Shown in pieces: positions 37,133-48,497 of a stretch of 64,000 nucleotides of DNA. Position numbers and translations under genes: made by a program. Each line of letters starts with the position of its first letter. The first letter of the stretch is position 1. The stretch is from assembly GCF_014805685.1 (NCBI RefSeq), contig NC_060893.1, positions 13,979,773 to 14,043,772 on the forward strand, in the 5' to 3' direction. The stretch comes from Silurus meridionalis. Lineage: Eukaryota; Chordata; Actinopteri; Siluriformes; Siluridae. The notes under the pieces are model-generated. The model searched no databases, was not told the origin of the DNA, and saw only the letters and a program-made list of their open reading frames with translations.

Positions 37133-37914
37133 ATCTTTTTTAGGGATGCACCGAAATGAAAATTCTTGGACGAAACCGAAAACCGAAAAAGAGGAAAGCA
37201 AGGCCGAAAACCGAAACACCGAAAGAAATTCTGCCAATTATTATTACCATTGCACTTATGGCTATGACTGTGTACTAACCTTACTAAAATCAAGGAATTT
37301 CAAATTACAAATTATGAAAATATTTATTTATAGCACATTGCAACAATGCACAGGATAAAATTAATTAAAATTCAAACTTAAATGTTTAACTTAAATGCAC
37401 TTCAATAATAATGGCCTGCTAAAAGGTTGTAAAATTAAGTATGTTCTTTCATAAAAACAAAGTGCATTCAGAACAAGTGCAACTGCTTAAAAATACAACA
37501 ATACAACAATATCACTGGGAAACTTCCTGCCTTTTCAAAAACGTCCGCCACAGACAGAGTAGGCATGCTCGGAGGGGTTTTGCTTTTCTGTGCCGCGGTT
37601 CCTCTTATATTCAGCATAGCGATCGGGATGTTTGGATTTCAGGTGATAAATTAAACCCGACGTGGAGAAAGTTTTTGCTGACTCTTGAAATTTTGCGATT
37701 ACATGTTTTGCAAACCGCTATCCGTGAATCTTTCTCAGATATACTGAAATACGTCCACACCGACAAGCACGTGCAGGCCGCGGTTTCTGTTTGCGTCATC
37801 ACAACACACTGTTTCGGCCGTGTTTTTTCGGCCGAAAACCGAAAATGCACTTTTGGGCCATTTTTGGCTGAACATTTTCGGTGGCCGAATATTCGGTGCA
37901 TCCCTAATCTTTTT
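37133..37914 (-). mobile_element. hAT element with perfect 8-bp target duplication
   Basis: The element spans 37141-37906 and is bounded by inverted repeats TAGGGATGCACCGAA and TTCGGTGCATCCCTA. Both sides carry the identical 8-mer ATCTTTTT (37133-37140 and 37907-37914). It has strong internal symmetry, with CCGAAAACCGAAA-type repeats near both ends. It is only 766 bp long, compared with several kb for a full hAT element, so it is non-autonomous, although it keeps a piece of the transposase N-terminus. Confidence 0.95.
37611..37806 (-). pseudogene. BED zinc-finger remnant of hAT transposase
   Basis: On the minus strand SVWTYFSISEKDSRIAVCKT continues into CNRKISR, giving the C-x2-C half of a BED finger. 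BED fingers bind terminal repeats in hAT transposases of the ZBED type. The downstream half, with the H-x4-H pair (LIYHLKSKHPDRY), is present but in a different frame, so at least one frameshift near 37655-37665 breaks the finger. The catalytic RNase H-like domain is absent. Confidence 0.82.
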
Positions 37915-39332
37915 CTTTATACTATTTTACTACTTTTGCTTCAGATTTTTACATTGTTTTCTATTTTATAATCCAAGTATAGTATCTTATACATTTCTAC
38001 ACATGCTGCTGTTTGTAGTTTCCCTATTGAACTGAACAGTGTCTTATTTTCTCGTATTTCTTTTATCAATTTTTCATTTTTATTTTTAAATGTCACAAAA
38101 TTATCTACATAAAAATATTAAGCCACAAATCCTAAGCTATAAATCCCACAAATAACCAAAAAAAAAAAAACCAATATAATACAAGAACCAACTATAAATA
38201 GGCTAGGTTAAACAGATGCACACGATTGTAATTTGGATTTGACAGTCTCCTAGGGAGCTAGCTAGAATTTAAGGGCAGTATAAAAACATTGGCCGTCGAC
38301 TAAACTAGCAAGATATTCCAGCGCTAACACCAACTAGGGCTTTAGTGATAAGATAGAAAGCTTTGTAGTGAATGTAGAGCTAAGAGTAGGGAAACACTGT
38401 ATGTAATTGTCATGATAAATGAACGTAAATCCAAAAACCAAAAAAAACCCCTAAATATTCAACAAAATGAATCATTTTTTCTGTTTACCGACTAGACACT
38501 GTTATTGCCATATTGTGCCTGTGACTGTTTTAGTTTCTGGCAAGACAATGAGAGCATGCACAATCTGTCTTCTGGCCTGTATCTTAGGTCTAATGCAGAC
38601 CAGTCTTTGTTTTGGTCATCAGCTCTGAAGGGGGATTTGGTGGTTTGGATCTAGCATGATGGCATGTTCAATGCAGACTGTATTTTAGATGTGTTGTTTA
38701 GCCATGACTCATTTCTGCATGAGAAACTGATTGCCATAGTGCTGACAAAACTGTTTTTTAAAGGTTTGACCCAAATTTCAAAGTTTGACCATGACTTTGT
38801 CTGCACAATGTAATTACAACCACACTAATCTAAAGACTTTAGATCTTTAGAGTTCATTTTGTATATAGACTGTCCCACAGATGCTTACAGAACAGCTTGA
38901 GGGACTTAATCATCTGTTAGTCAAGTGCACAGCTTCATATCCACTATGAAATTCCTTTACCATAACCATCTGCACATGTTTATATCGTTGGTTGCTAAAT
39001 CTATCTCTTCCCAAAGCCTGAGTGTGTATATATTTCTGGGCATCAAACAGTGTGCTTCTAGCTAGAGCATCTGTATTGCATAAACATCATTCTGGTGTGG
39101 GTGCCAAGCACAGGGCAATATTATGAAGAAGTTTTCCATATTCTGCTTTCCAAAGAGCATTTTATTTTCCAGATGCTTCAGTCTCAGTGACTTTTCTCAC
39201 ATACACTAAATACACTATCACTATGTCTCTCATCACTTTACCACACACAATTGCTGAGAATGGGGCATTGATACAATAATGTCTTATAACCATTTCATTA
39301 TTCTGCATCACTTATCCAGTGCATGAGTGATT
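37915..39332. other. Non-coding spacer
   Basis: No features recognised; A-runs at 38157-38170. Confidence 0.5.
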
Positions 39333-39437
39333 TTGTAATCATCAGGCATAACATTGTGACAGTATAACATTATGACAGGTGAAGTGAATAACACTGATTA
39401 TCTCTTCATAATGGCACTTGTTAGTGGGTGGGATATA

Positions 39438-40604
39438 CAGGTGCATCTCAATAGAATATCATTAAAAAATAGATTTTTTTAGTAATTCAATACAAAACAT
39501 TTAACTCGTATAATATATAGATTCACCACATACAGACTGGTATATTAAAAGTGTTTATTTCTTTTAAAGAAAAAACACAGAATTCTTCATAAGAGCAATA
39601 AAAAAAAACATTCTAGTGAATTGTTAGCCTTCTGGAAATTATGTTTATTTACTGTATATGTATTAAATACTTGGTAGGGGATCATTTTGCTTTAACTACT
39701 GCTTTAATTGGGCGTGGCATGGAGGTGATCAGTCTGTGGCACTGCTGAGGAGGTATGGAAGCCCAGGTTTCTTTGACAATGGCCTTCAGCTCATTTATAT
39801 TTTTTTGGTCTCTTGTTTCTCATTTTCCTCTTGCCAATACCCCATGGATTCTCTATGGAGTTCAAGTCTGGTAAGTTTGCTGGCCAGTCAAGCACACCAA
39901 CACCATGTTCATTTAACCAACCAGTGTAGGCAGGTGCCAAATCCTGCTGGAAAATGAAATCAGCATCTCCATAAAGCTGGACAGCAGAGGGAAGCATGAA
40001 GTACTCTAAAACTTCCTAGTAGATGGCTGTGCTGACCTTGGACTTGATAAAACACAGTGGACCAACACCAGCAGATGACATGACTCCCCAAACCACCACT
40101 GACTGTCCAAACTTTACACTGGACCTCAAGCAAATTGGATTCTGTGCCTCTTTTTTCTTCTTCTAGACTCTGGGACCTTGATTTCCAAATGAAATGCAAA
40201 ATGTTCTTTACTTTCATCTGAAAAGACAACTTTGGCCCACTGAGCAACAGTCCAATCCTTTTTGTCCTTTGCCCAGGTAAGACACCTCTGATGTTGTCTC
40301 TGGTTCAGGAGTGGCTTGACACAAGGAATGCGCCAGTTGTAGGACATGGATACGTCTGTGTGTGGTGGCTCTTGAAGCACTGACTCCAGCTGCGGTCAGC
40401 TCTTTGTGAATCTCCCCCAAATTCTTTATTAGCTGTAAGCCATAATCATCAAAATTGAAAGAAATAAAGACTTGAAATATATCAGTCTGGGTGTGATAAA
40501 GTGTGATAAATCGATATAATATACAAGTTTCACTATTTGTATTTAATTACTAAAATGAATCAAATTTTTTTTTTATTATATTCTAATTTATTCAGCTGCA
40601 CCTG
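39438..40604 (-). mobile_element. Tc1-like element (34-residue D-E spacing family) inserted in another Tc1 element
   Basis: The terminal repeats are CAGGTGCATCTCAATAGAAT on the left and TTCTAATTTATTCAGCTGCA then CCTG on the right, with TA on each side (39436-39437 and 40605-40606). Removing it restores the host element as GGGATA-TA-TTAGGCAGCC. It is about 1.17 kb; the long terminal regions are clearly related but eroded. Confidence 0.93.
39700..40440 (-). pseudogene. Broken Tc1-like transposase of the nested element
   Basis: Antisense reading gives, in order, LGEIHKELTAAGVSASRATT (second helix-turn-helix region, near 40380-40430), PLLNQRQHQRCLTWAKDKKD then WTVAQWAKVVFSDES (first catalytic D, near 40200-40300), FIFQQDLAPAYTGWLNEHGV (second D, near 39900-39960) and DLNSIENPWGIGKRKMRNKR (catalytic E, near 39830). 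About five residues are lost between the second D and E relative to the family, the first helix-turn-helix is missing, and frame changes occur near 40130 and 39990. Not functional. Confidence 0.88.
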
Positions 40605-40982
40605 TATTAGGCAGCCAGTGAACATTTTGTCCTCCTAGTTAATGTGTTAGAAGCAGGACAAATTGGCAAGCGTAAGGAGTTTGACCAAGGGCCAAGGGAA
40701 GACTGGGTCAGGGCATCTCCAAAACTGCAGCTCTTGTGGGCATACCTGCAGTGGTCAGTGTCTATCAAAAGTAGTCCAAGGAAGGAACAGTGGTGAACCG
40801 GTGACAAGGGTCATGGGCAGCCAAAAGCTCACTGATGCAGGTGTGGTCCGATCCAACAGACGAGCTCCTGCAGCTCAATTTACTGAAGAAGTTAATGCTC
40901 AATGGGTCAGGACTGTTTCGGCAGCAAAAGGGGTACCAACACAATATTAGGCAGGTGGTCACAGTGTTATGCTTGGTCAGAA

Positions 40983-42140
40983 TATACACTCACTGAACAC
41001 TTTATTAGTTACACCTGTCCAACTGCTCGTTAACGCAAATTTCTAATCAGCCAATCACATGGCAGCAACTCAATGCAATCAGGCATGTAGACGATTTGCT
41101 GCAGCTTCTGACCGAGTGTCAGAATGGGGAAGAAAGGTAATTTAAGTGACTTTGAACGTGGCATGGTTGTTGGTGCCAGACGGGCTGGTTTGAGTATTTC
41201 AGAAACTGCTGATCTACTGGGATTTTCATGCACAACCATCTCTAGGGTTTACAGAGAATGGTCCGAAAAAGAGAAAATATCCAGTGAGCGGCAGTTCTGT
41301 GGGCGCAAATGCCTTGTTGATGCCAGAGGTCAGAGGAGAATGGCCAGACTGGTTTGAGCTGATAGAAAGGCAACAGTAACTCAAATAACCACTCGTTACA
41401 ACCGAGGTATGCAGAAGAGGCAGCAGAAGACCACACCGGGTGCCACTCCTAACAGCTAAGAACAGGAAATTGAGGCTACAGTTCGCACAGACTCACCAAA
41501 ATTGGACAATAGAAGATTGGAAAAATGTTGCCTGGTTTGATGAGTCTCGATTTCTGCTGCAACATTCGGATGGTAGGGTCAGAATTTGGCATCAACAACA
41601 TGAAAGCATGGATCCATCCTGCCTTGTATCAACGGTTCAGGCTGGTGGTGGTAGTGTAATGGTGTGGGGGTATTTTCTTGGCACACTTTGGGCCCATTAG
41701 TACCAATTGAGATCGTGTCAACGCCACAGCCTACCTGAGTATTTCTGCTGACCATGTCCATCCCTTTATGACCACAGTGTACCCATCTTCTGATGGCTAC
41801 TTCCAGCAGAATAACGCACCATGTCATAAAGCGTGAATCATCTCAGACTGGTTTCTTGAACATGACAATGAGTTCACTGTACTCAAATGGCCTCCACAGT
41901 CACCAGATCTCAATCCAATAGAGCACCTTTGGGATGTGGTGGAACGGGAGATTCGCAACATGGATGTGCAGCCGACAAATCTGCAGCAACTGCGTGATCC
42001 TATCATGTCAATATGGACCAAAATCTCTAAAGAATGTTTCCAGTACCTTGTTGAATCTAGGCCACGAAGGACTAAGGCAGTTCTGAAGGCAAAAGGGGGT
42101 CCAACCCTGTACTAGTAATAAAGTGGCCAGTGAGTGTATA
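40983..42140 (+). mobile_element. Tc1-like element, copy 3, full length with both terminal repeats
   Basis: TA dinucleotides at 40983-40984 and 42139-42140 flank CACTCACTGAACACTTTATT at the left and AATAAAGTGGCCAGTGAGTG at the right. It is 1154 bp between the TAs. The insertion site is the outer edge of the neighbouring 39334-40982 element. The two terminal repeats are still alignable but differ at several positions. This copy supplies the reference for the parts missing in copies 1 and 2. Confidence 0.94.
41124..42114 (+). pseudogene. Tc1-like transposase, full length but interrupted
   Basis: It starts MGKKGNLSDFERGMVVGARR at 41124 and ends near 42114 with LKAKGGPTLY, stop. The first stop (41355-41357) is TGA where copies 1 and 2 have CGA (LVRADR), a CpG-type transition. 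Frame breaks follow near 41400-41435 (a 30-base region around GTATGCAGAAG) and near 41680-41700. The first catalytic D is changed in context but present (WFDESRFLL). The second is replaced by N (CAGCAGAATAACGCACC encodes QQNNAP). The E is present in NPIEHLWDVV. The codon after CATAAAGCG is a further TGA. Thirty-six residues separate the second and third catalytic positions. Confidence 0.92.
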
Positions 42141-45100
42141 CCATGTAGCTTGTATAATGCTTGAACATGCTCCCTACTGTCATGATAGATACATACATAA
42201 TACATAAATAAAAACATAATGATGTCATCTGCTGTATATAAGTAGGATCTTTCCATAAGAAAGGACCAATATTAATGTGAGAACACAGAAGCAGATCACA
42301 CTTTTGTGTTTGTAGCACAGATGAAGAACTCTGCGAACTGTCTGCCCTCTGAAAAACCCCGAAACAAGAAGTAAGCAGTAGTAAATATTTTCCATACTTA
42401 AAGCAACCATCCGTGTGGAAAAAGGAATAAATATTTAAAAAATTCACAAGTGTTAAACACATGCTCTTGCACACAAAACCATACACCCTATAGATGACTT
42501 TTGCTATATCCTCAGGGATGTAAGCCATGATTTGGCCAACAGATTATCAGGTGGAGTTTCATGTTAATGAATGTAATCATTTAAACATCATTTGGATTCG
42601 ATGTAGCAGGAATAATATTGGGCTGAATGCAAACACATGTTCAGGCTACAGTCTGAATGAATGATTTGTATTTTTTTCCTAGCTAATATAAAATATGTTT
42701 GTTAAGAAATCAACCCCCTGTTAAGGCTTTACCAGCTGTAAAGATGTGGGATTGTTGAAACAGCAGACTAATCAAAGAATTTACAAACTGCAATCTGTAG
42801 GTGGTAAATAAATGCCTAAAACATCGTAACAAGTATTTAAGCCAAACGGGAAATGAAATAATTATGAACAAAATGTGTGAGAAAGTGTAGCTGAAAACAT
42901 GGTGAGGTCATGTTACAATTAGGACGAGAAAATTGGGTAAAAACAAGGCAGCTACAATAAATAAAAGTTGTATAACTAGAGTTTGGGGTGGGGGGGTGGG
43001 CGTTGAATGCACTTTTGTACAGGAATTGTACAGGAATAATGTTTCCCCTCAGTCTACCTCACTAATTATCAAACCTTCAAAAGAACAACACCAGATGTGA
43101 AACTCAGCATTCGCTCAGACACAAACACTTTGACACAGACCATGTCCCAAACTTCCACAAATATTTCACACCTTCACACTTCACCAACAGACTTTTAAGA
43201 CTGTGTAGAACCCCTGACCTGAAACTGATGTTTGCACAGCAAAAGCACAGCAGATGACCCAAAAATGTTTTCCCTCGTCCTTTCATCTTCTAAATTTCAG
43301 ATGTAAATCATTCTATAAAACAGTAGCTGGAGAAAAAAAAAACGAAACAAATCCTTTTTGTTTGGTGCTGATTACAGAGCAGAGAATCCAAACCTCAAAA
43401 CCAGACAAAGTCTTCTTCTTACATCAGAACCATGGCTCAGGTCTCACCTTCTGTTTTATTTTAAATCAAGCATATTGCCTGAGCCAGTTGATTTGGCTAG
43501 GAACCTGCTCTAGCTCTAAACCTGAAAATGTAATCATGCTGTGTATTTCAAATATATGTGATTTATTTCAGTGAACAAGATGTGATTGACCTTCTTTTTG
43601 TCATTTACTGCCATCACACTTTGACACACATTCCAGCCTGCATTCTGGAAGGAAGAAAGGAATGACAGACCCGTGCAGACAGTGCTGTTTGTATGATGAT
43701 TAACTAAATGGCATCTTACTTTTTCTACTGTGATCAGTGAGCTAAGTGTACTGCCTACAAGTAGGCAAGAAAGGTTTTGGTTCTTACATGGTTGGTTCTA
43801 AAGACTGGTCTCTTTTTCCTTTCCCCATATTTAAAAACTGGAGTGACAGACACACCCAGGATAGACTCATCCAGGAAGAGCGAATAGGGAATGTTTTGGG
43901 TTACGTGAATATAAGTTGTAAAGAAGGCATAAATAAAACAACTTAAACACAAAAAACTCATGATACATTTTTCTAAAATGTATAATTTATGTGTAATGGC
44001 TCAACGGAGGTCACACCCTGGATATGAGGCAATTTAAGAACAGAGTTTGTATGTTTGCTGAAATGTGTACACGGTTAAGCCTGAGAGCACTCGAGGGAAT
44101 CAATCCTTGTTCTTTGTAAATTCACTACAACTGACCTCTTGTGCAGCGCTTATAATGTGTGGAAGATTCCCCACTCAGTGACACATGCATGACTTTAATT
44201 AGTCACTTTGCTTCCTGTTTCTACTTTAGTGTAGCAAGGGGAATGATTATTATGGCTTCTAATATATAAAAGCAGACTTATAGGACTGCAGCACTGTAAT
44301 TAGGTTTGTGGTACAAATTCTTGAAGTGAGAGTTATCGCAGAAAATGCACGTCAAGTGCTGGCCTGCATGACTGAAAGCATATATGAGGACAGTTTTTTG
44401 TTTGCACATATTCCTGCACAGTGACATATCATCAATCTAATAAATGCTGATTTTTACTGACAGTGGAACAATTATACAGCAAACGGATTAACATAGGGCC
44501 TTGCGATTTGCAAACACGGCAACACAAACGTAGCATATAGATTTGTGAAGCCATGTTGATTCAAAAGGAATTTTTATGGGAAAACAAACCTGCAATTATA
44601 AGCACTTCCTCTGAATCAATCCTGGGTGTGGATTGAATTTGAAAATGTGCTGAGAGAAGAAAAGCCCTCAGAGGTAATGGGAGCCATAAGACAAGTTTGA
44701 CCTAAACCTCTGTGAACAGTGCAGGAGCAGGCTGTAAGGGTGTGGAACAAGGAATCCAAAGTGAAAGATCTTTTTTGACCCACACGCAGTGTAAAAATAC
44801 TGTTTTAGTCATCAGTGAAAACTGATTCGACAAGTCTAAACTTTTATAATCCCATTACTGGAGATGAAAAATCTGACTGCCAAGGCCAAAGCTCTTAGGT
44901 CTTTCCTTCTTTCAAATACTTGTTTGTAGTTTTTCTTTAGCATTCCCTTCCCGAAAAGTGTAACCTAGAGAGTTTGGGCATTAAATGCACCAGTCTGAGT
45001 GCCTAACAATTATCTTTTTCACACCACAGTCCAGGACTGATATTAATCTCTCATTTATTAGGATACATGCAAGGCAGCCAGAACAGGGTTATACTAGTTT

Positions 45101-48100
45101 GGGAGAAAAAATGGAAAGGAGCACTAAGTGGTCTATCCCGGGACTTTACACTTCCGCACAGGGCACGACCCGGTGTGTCTGTCTGGAACATGGAGTTCTG
45201 AGACAGTGTGTTAGCAATGCTGCTGCTCCTCTTCACTCTATTTCCCATGTAAGCTTCAGTTACACCCATGTATACAAAAATCAAAAAAATTTGACCTAAA
45301 AGACTCCAGTGGAATAATAAGTCAATTGCTGAAAGTTAGTAAATACCGAGTCTATTAAGGACATCAGACTCATATGTAGATAAGTATAAAAATACATAAA
45401 AAGTTTCCTCCCCTGAAATGGCCTCTTAGTGCTTGCATATTCTAGCGTTCTAGGAGTCAAAAATTATCAAATGTTTTTGGCTGCAACTGAAGCATGACTT
45501 GAATCCCACATCTGGCATGACCATAACAAAGATATGAAAAAAGGAAAATCGAAGGCAGCTTTTCCCAGACCAGTGAGCCTTTGTCTTCAGGGAGAAAAAA
45601 GTTGTATTGCATTAACAAATAAGAGCTCTTTCTCCCATGGAATATGAACACGTTATTCCATACAGGAACCTAGAGCCTAGCCCTGCTCACAAAACAATAG
45701 ACTATTCAGCATTTGTCAAAAAATCCCTGACTATGGATGTGTCAGATGTCAGACTAAATTCAGTTATTATATCCCTGATGAATGCTGCATGTTTAAAAAA
45801 ATATATATTTTGCAGAATTTCCATGATTCCAAATTATTTGTCAATAAAATATGATTAGTCTTAGCATCTGTCCATTATCAAAACAATCCTACCTCTTGTG
45901 CCAACATTTCCTAAGTTCACAAATACTCTGTGGACTGAAAACATTTCAATACCTAAAATGGAGCTCACAGGACTTTTACTCGGCACTGAATAGTTTTGAA
46001 TAAAGCCCGTGATTATTTGGCATGACACGGTGAATCCCACTACTAATAGCCTGAAGTAATGGCTCAGGTTGAGTAGAAAACATTCCAGAGAAACTAAAAT
46101 GTTAATTGTTCAATTACCAAATTGCAAAGGCCAACATTTAGTGTGAATATGTTTTTAGTTATGCAATTCTTAAAGACAAAATTCTCTGTTTGAAAGCCAG
46201 TTGGATGCAGTTGGATGGTTTCTGCTGACATAAACATCAGTTTTATAGATTTCCAATACAGTACAGATACAGTATTAAATGTGCGTACTGAAATGTCTCT
46301 GGGATCTCTGCCAAAACTGTTAGTGTTGACTTATGCAGAGCCAGTTTGGTTAACACGTTCCTGCATATACCTTGCACAAACTCAGACTGTAACACAGCCC
46401 CCTCTTACAGCTGATTGTTATTTGCCTCATTTGCAAAAGGAAACTGAAGAGATTTGACTTGGAGGCTGCCTCTGTCTCTCCACTCGCTAATTTGGAGCAC
46501 CAACAAATTGCTTTCAGTCCTGTGGAAGTTCTGCAAGAGTAGACATCTCGCCATAAATCTACATAATTAAGCATTCCCACACGTTACTACTGAACAAATA
46601 GAAATGAAAAGATAAGATATAATTGATGATGTATAATAAATTGTTGGAATTGTTGGAACATTCTGGGTAACAAAATCAGTCATGGGTGAGAATCGAGGGT
46701 AATTGTCATCTTAACCAACTAATAGAACAATTTAAGTGAAGAAAAAGTGAAGCCTTTACTTTTTTGCACAATTATTTAAAAAGTACTGTATTTATTTATT
46801 TTATTTTTTTTTTTTTCTTCATATTTTCATTATGCAATCCAGAAACTAACCAGAGACATGGCAGTGTGACAAATGCTTCAGCTATTATGCTGAACGAACC
46901 ATAGCCCATTAGTGCGCTATACATAAACGAGTATTGTTTCTGGCAAGCAGTTTCGCTGCTCCATTTTAATAAGGCACATTTTTATGTATCGTTGAAAATA
47001 TATCCTATAGTGTGATGCTGAATTCTAGACCAAAGGAGATGTAATCTTAATTACAAGAGAACTTGCATTCCTGTCTTTACAACTTGGGGCAGCGTAAAAT
47101 GTTTACACATTACACAGATAGACAGAAGACGTGCTGTTCGATGTGAATCACACATTCTCAATGTGCAAGGTGCAGCTGGTATGTCTCAAGACAGGACACC
47201 CAGCATCTCTCCTCCTCTTTACAGTCAGAGCGCCTCCCACACACACCCCTATCTGACAGCATCACCATGACTTACAGCTTCCATTAGAAACATTTACTGC
47301 TGCTATGGGAAACCGGAAAATGGTGGGGGTCCACTTTTTTATCACAGCTCTGGTATGTCAGTGATCTTGTAGTTTGTGGGCATGTGGTGCCAAGGGAGGA
47401 AAAGTTTGATGCTTTAAATGTTTGAAGGTGTGTTGAAAGAGGAAATCAGACAGGGCCTTGTGGCGCCAGGTTTCATCACTGCCACCTTAAAGGGAAGGTT
47501 CCCTCTGAAACATGTCCATTACGTTTCCACTGAAAGATGTGATGTACTTAAAGATATGCTGCTGTTGGATGGTTTGCCAAGAGTTGGCTCAGTTAGTTAG
47601 CAGTCTAGGAGAAGATCCTGTTGATGTGGTTTTAGGATGGACGCTAAAGCTGTGGAACCTGATCTGTTTATAAGCAGAGTGTACAGATGAGTCTCATCTA
47701 AAGAAGATAAAGTCAGTTCAGAATTTGCTTACAAACTAAACATCTTGTGAAGAGCGCATCATTAAAAATACTGATATGCAAAATGTTTAGGACTTTTTCC
47801 TAATCTCTGTGAGGTCTCTGACATTCAGGTAAATAAATGAGTGTTATTTGTTAGATATTTGGAAATGAAAGCCAGAAGAGGAAAGTCATGGCTCCATTGC
47901 TTTTTTAATACAACCTAACAGTTTGTTTGGGTTAAGCAGCATCCTGGAGAAAGTAAATAAAGAAGTTTTAACAGGAAATATAAGTGCAACTAATGTTGTG
48001 TGGAATGGAAGATTCGTTTCTGTCCATTCTGCATGAAGAGTTATTCATGCCAGGAAATGCTGGTATTCTAAGAGAACCTATACGCCTGCGATGCTGAATG

Positions 48101-48219
48101 AACCCTGGTCCTGAACTTCTCACGTCACCTCCTTTCAGGTTCAGTCTGAGGCCGAGGCTCCAAATGAAGTGCCCTAATTCCCTGTGTTTTGTTTTTGCAC
48201 GTGACTTTAAGTGTAGCAG
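42141..48219. other. Non-coding spacer upstream of the CpG island
   Basis: No transposon or convincing exon was recognised. It includes a G-run (42987-42996) and an A/T run at 46795-46816. GC content rises from about 48.1 kb toward the CpG island. If the minus-strand gene model is right, this is its first intron. Confidence 0.45.
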
Positions 48220-48224
48220 CAGAG

Positions 48225-48420
48225 GTAAGTGGACTCACCCTCAGGTTACACTTTAGAAACGTGAGCTCAGTCGTGCCGGAAGAACGCAGAGTAACAGCTC
48301 CGCCATAAAGCCCTCGCGCTGCGTGCTAGAACCCTGGCGCGCGCCTCCAGCTCCGCTCCATCCGCGTATCTTCGCGCGCGCACGCACGTGCCGCTTTGCG
48401 CGCGTCCCCGCCCACTCAGT
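48225..48420 (-). promoter_or_regulatory. CpG-island promoter
   Basis: A dense cluster of CpG dinucleotides (CCTGGCGCGCGCCTCC, TTCGCGCGCGCACGCACGTG, TTTGCGCGCGTCCCCGCCC) stands out from an AT-rich, CpG-poor surround. It contains a GC box (CCCCGCCC, 48406-48413) and an E-box (CACGTG, 48385-48390), with no TATA box. This is the normal look of a vertebrate housekeeping-type promoter. Direction is suggested by the splice donor at its left edge (minus strand), but bidirectional activity is possible. Confidence 0.8.
48239..48400 (-). other. Probable non-coding first exon (minus strand)
   Basis: On the minus strand the CpG-rich sequence leads into ACCTGAGG followed by GTGAGTCC at 48233-48238, a strong donor. 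A short frame inside (48253-48306, MAELLLCVLPARLSSRF) begins at an ATG with G at +4 but stops before the donor. The exon is therefore either 5' UTR with a 17-codon upstream ORF or the gene's start codon lies in a later exon. The transcription start (right edge) is estimated only from CpG density. Confidence 0.45.
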
Positions 48421-48469
48421 AGATAAAATTAACCTCTACTCTACCAGCGCGCCTTAATTCCTCACACTC

Positions 48470-48497
48470 CACACACACACACACACACACACACACA
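48470..48497. repeat. (CA)n microsatellite beside the CpG island
   Basis: Fourteen CA units. Confidence 0.95.

Larger units (their letters stand above)
39334..40982 (+). mobile_element. Internally deleted Tc1-like element, split by another insertion
   Basis: The left terminus TGTAATCATCAGGCATAACA and right terminus (reverse complement) TTCTGACCAAGCATAACACT form the inverted repeats. The 5' region continues as GAAGTGAATAACACTGATTA and GTTAGTGGGTGGGATATA, is interrupted at 39436 by the 39438-40604 element, and resumes at 40605 with TTAGGCAGCCAGTGAACATT. Transposase remains comprise the N-terminal DNA-binding part (GGCAAGCGTAAGG, 40659) joined at about 40900 directly to the extreme C-terminus (VRTVSAAKGVPTQY, stop at 40950). 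The whole catalytic domain is missing, a typical internal-deletion derivative. Confidence 0.87.
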
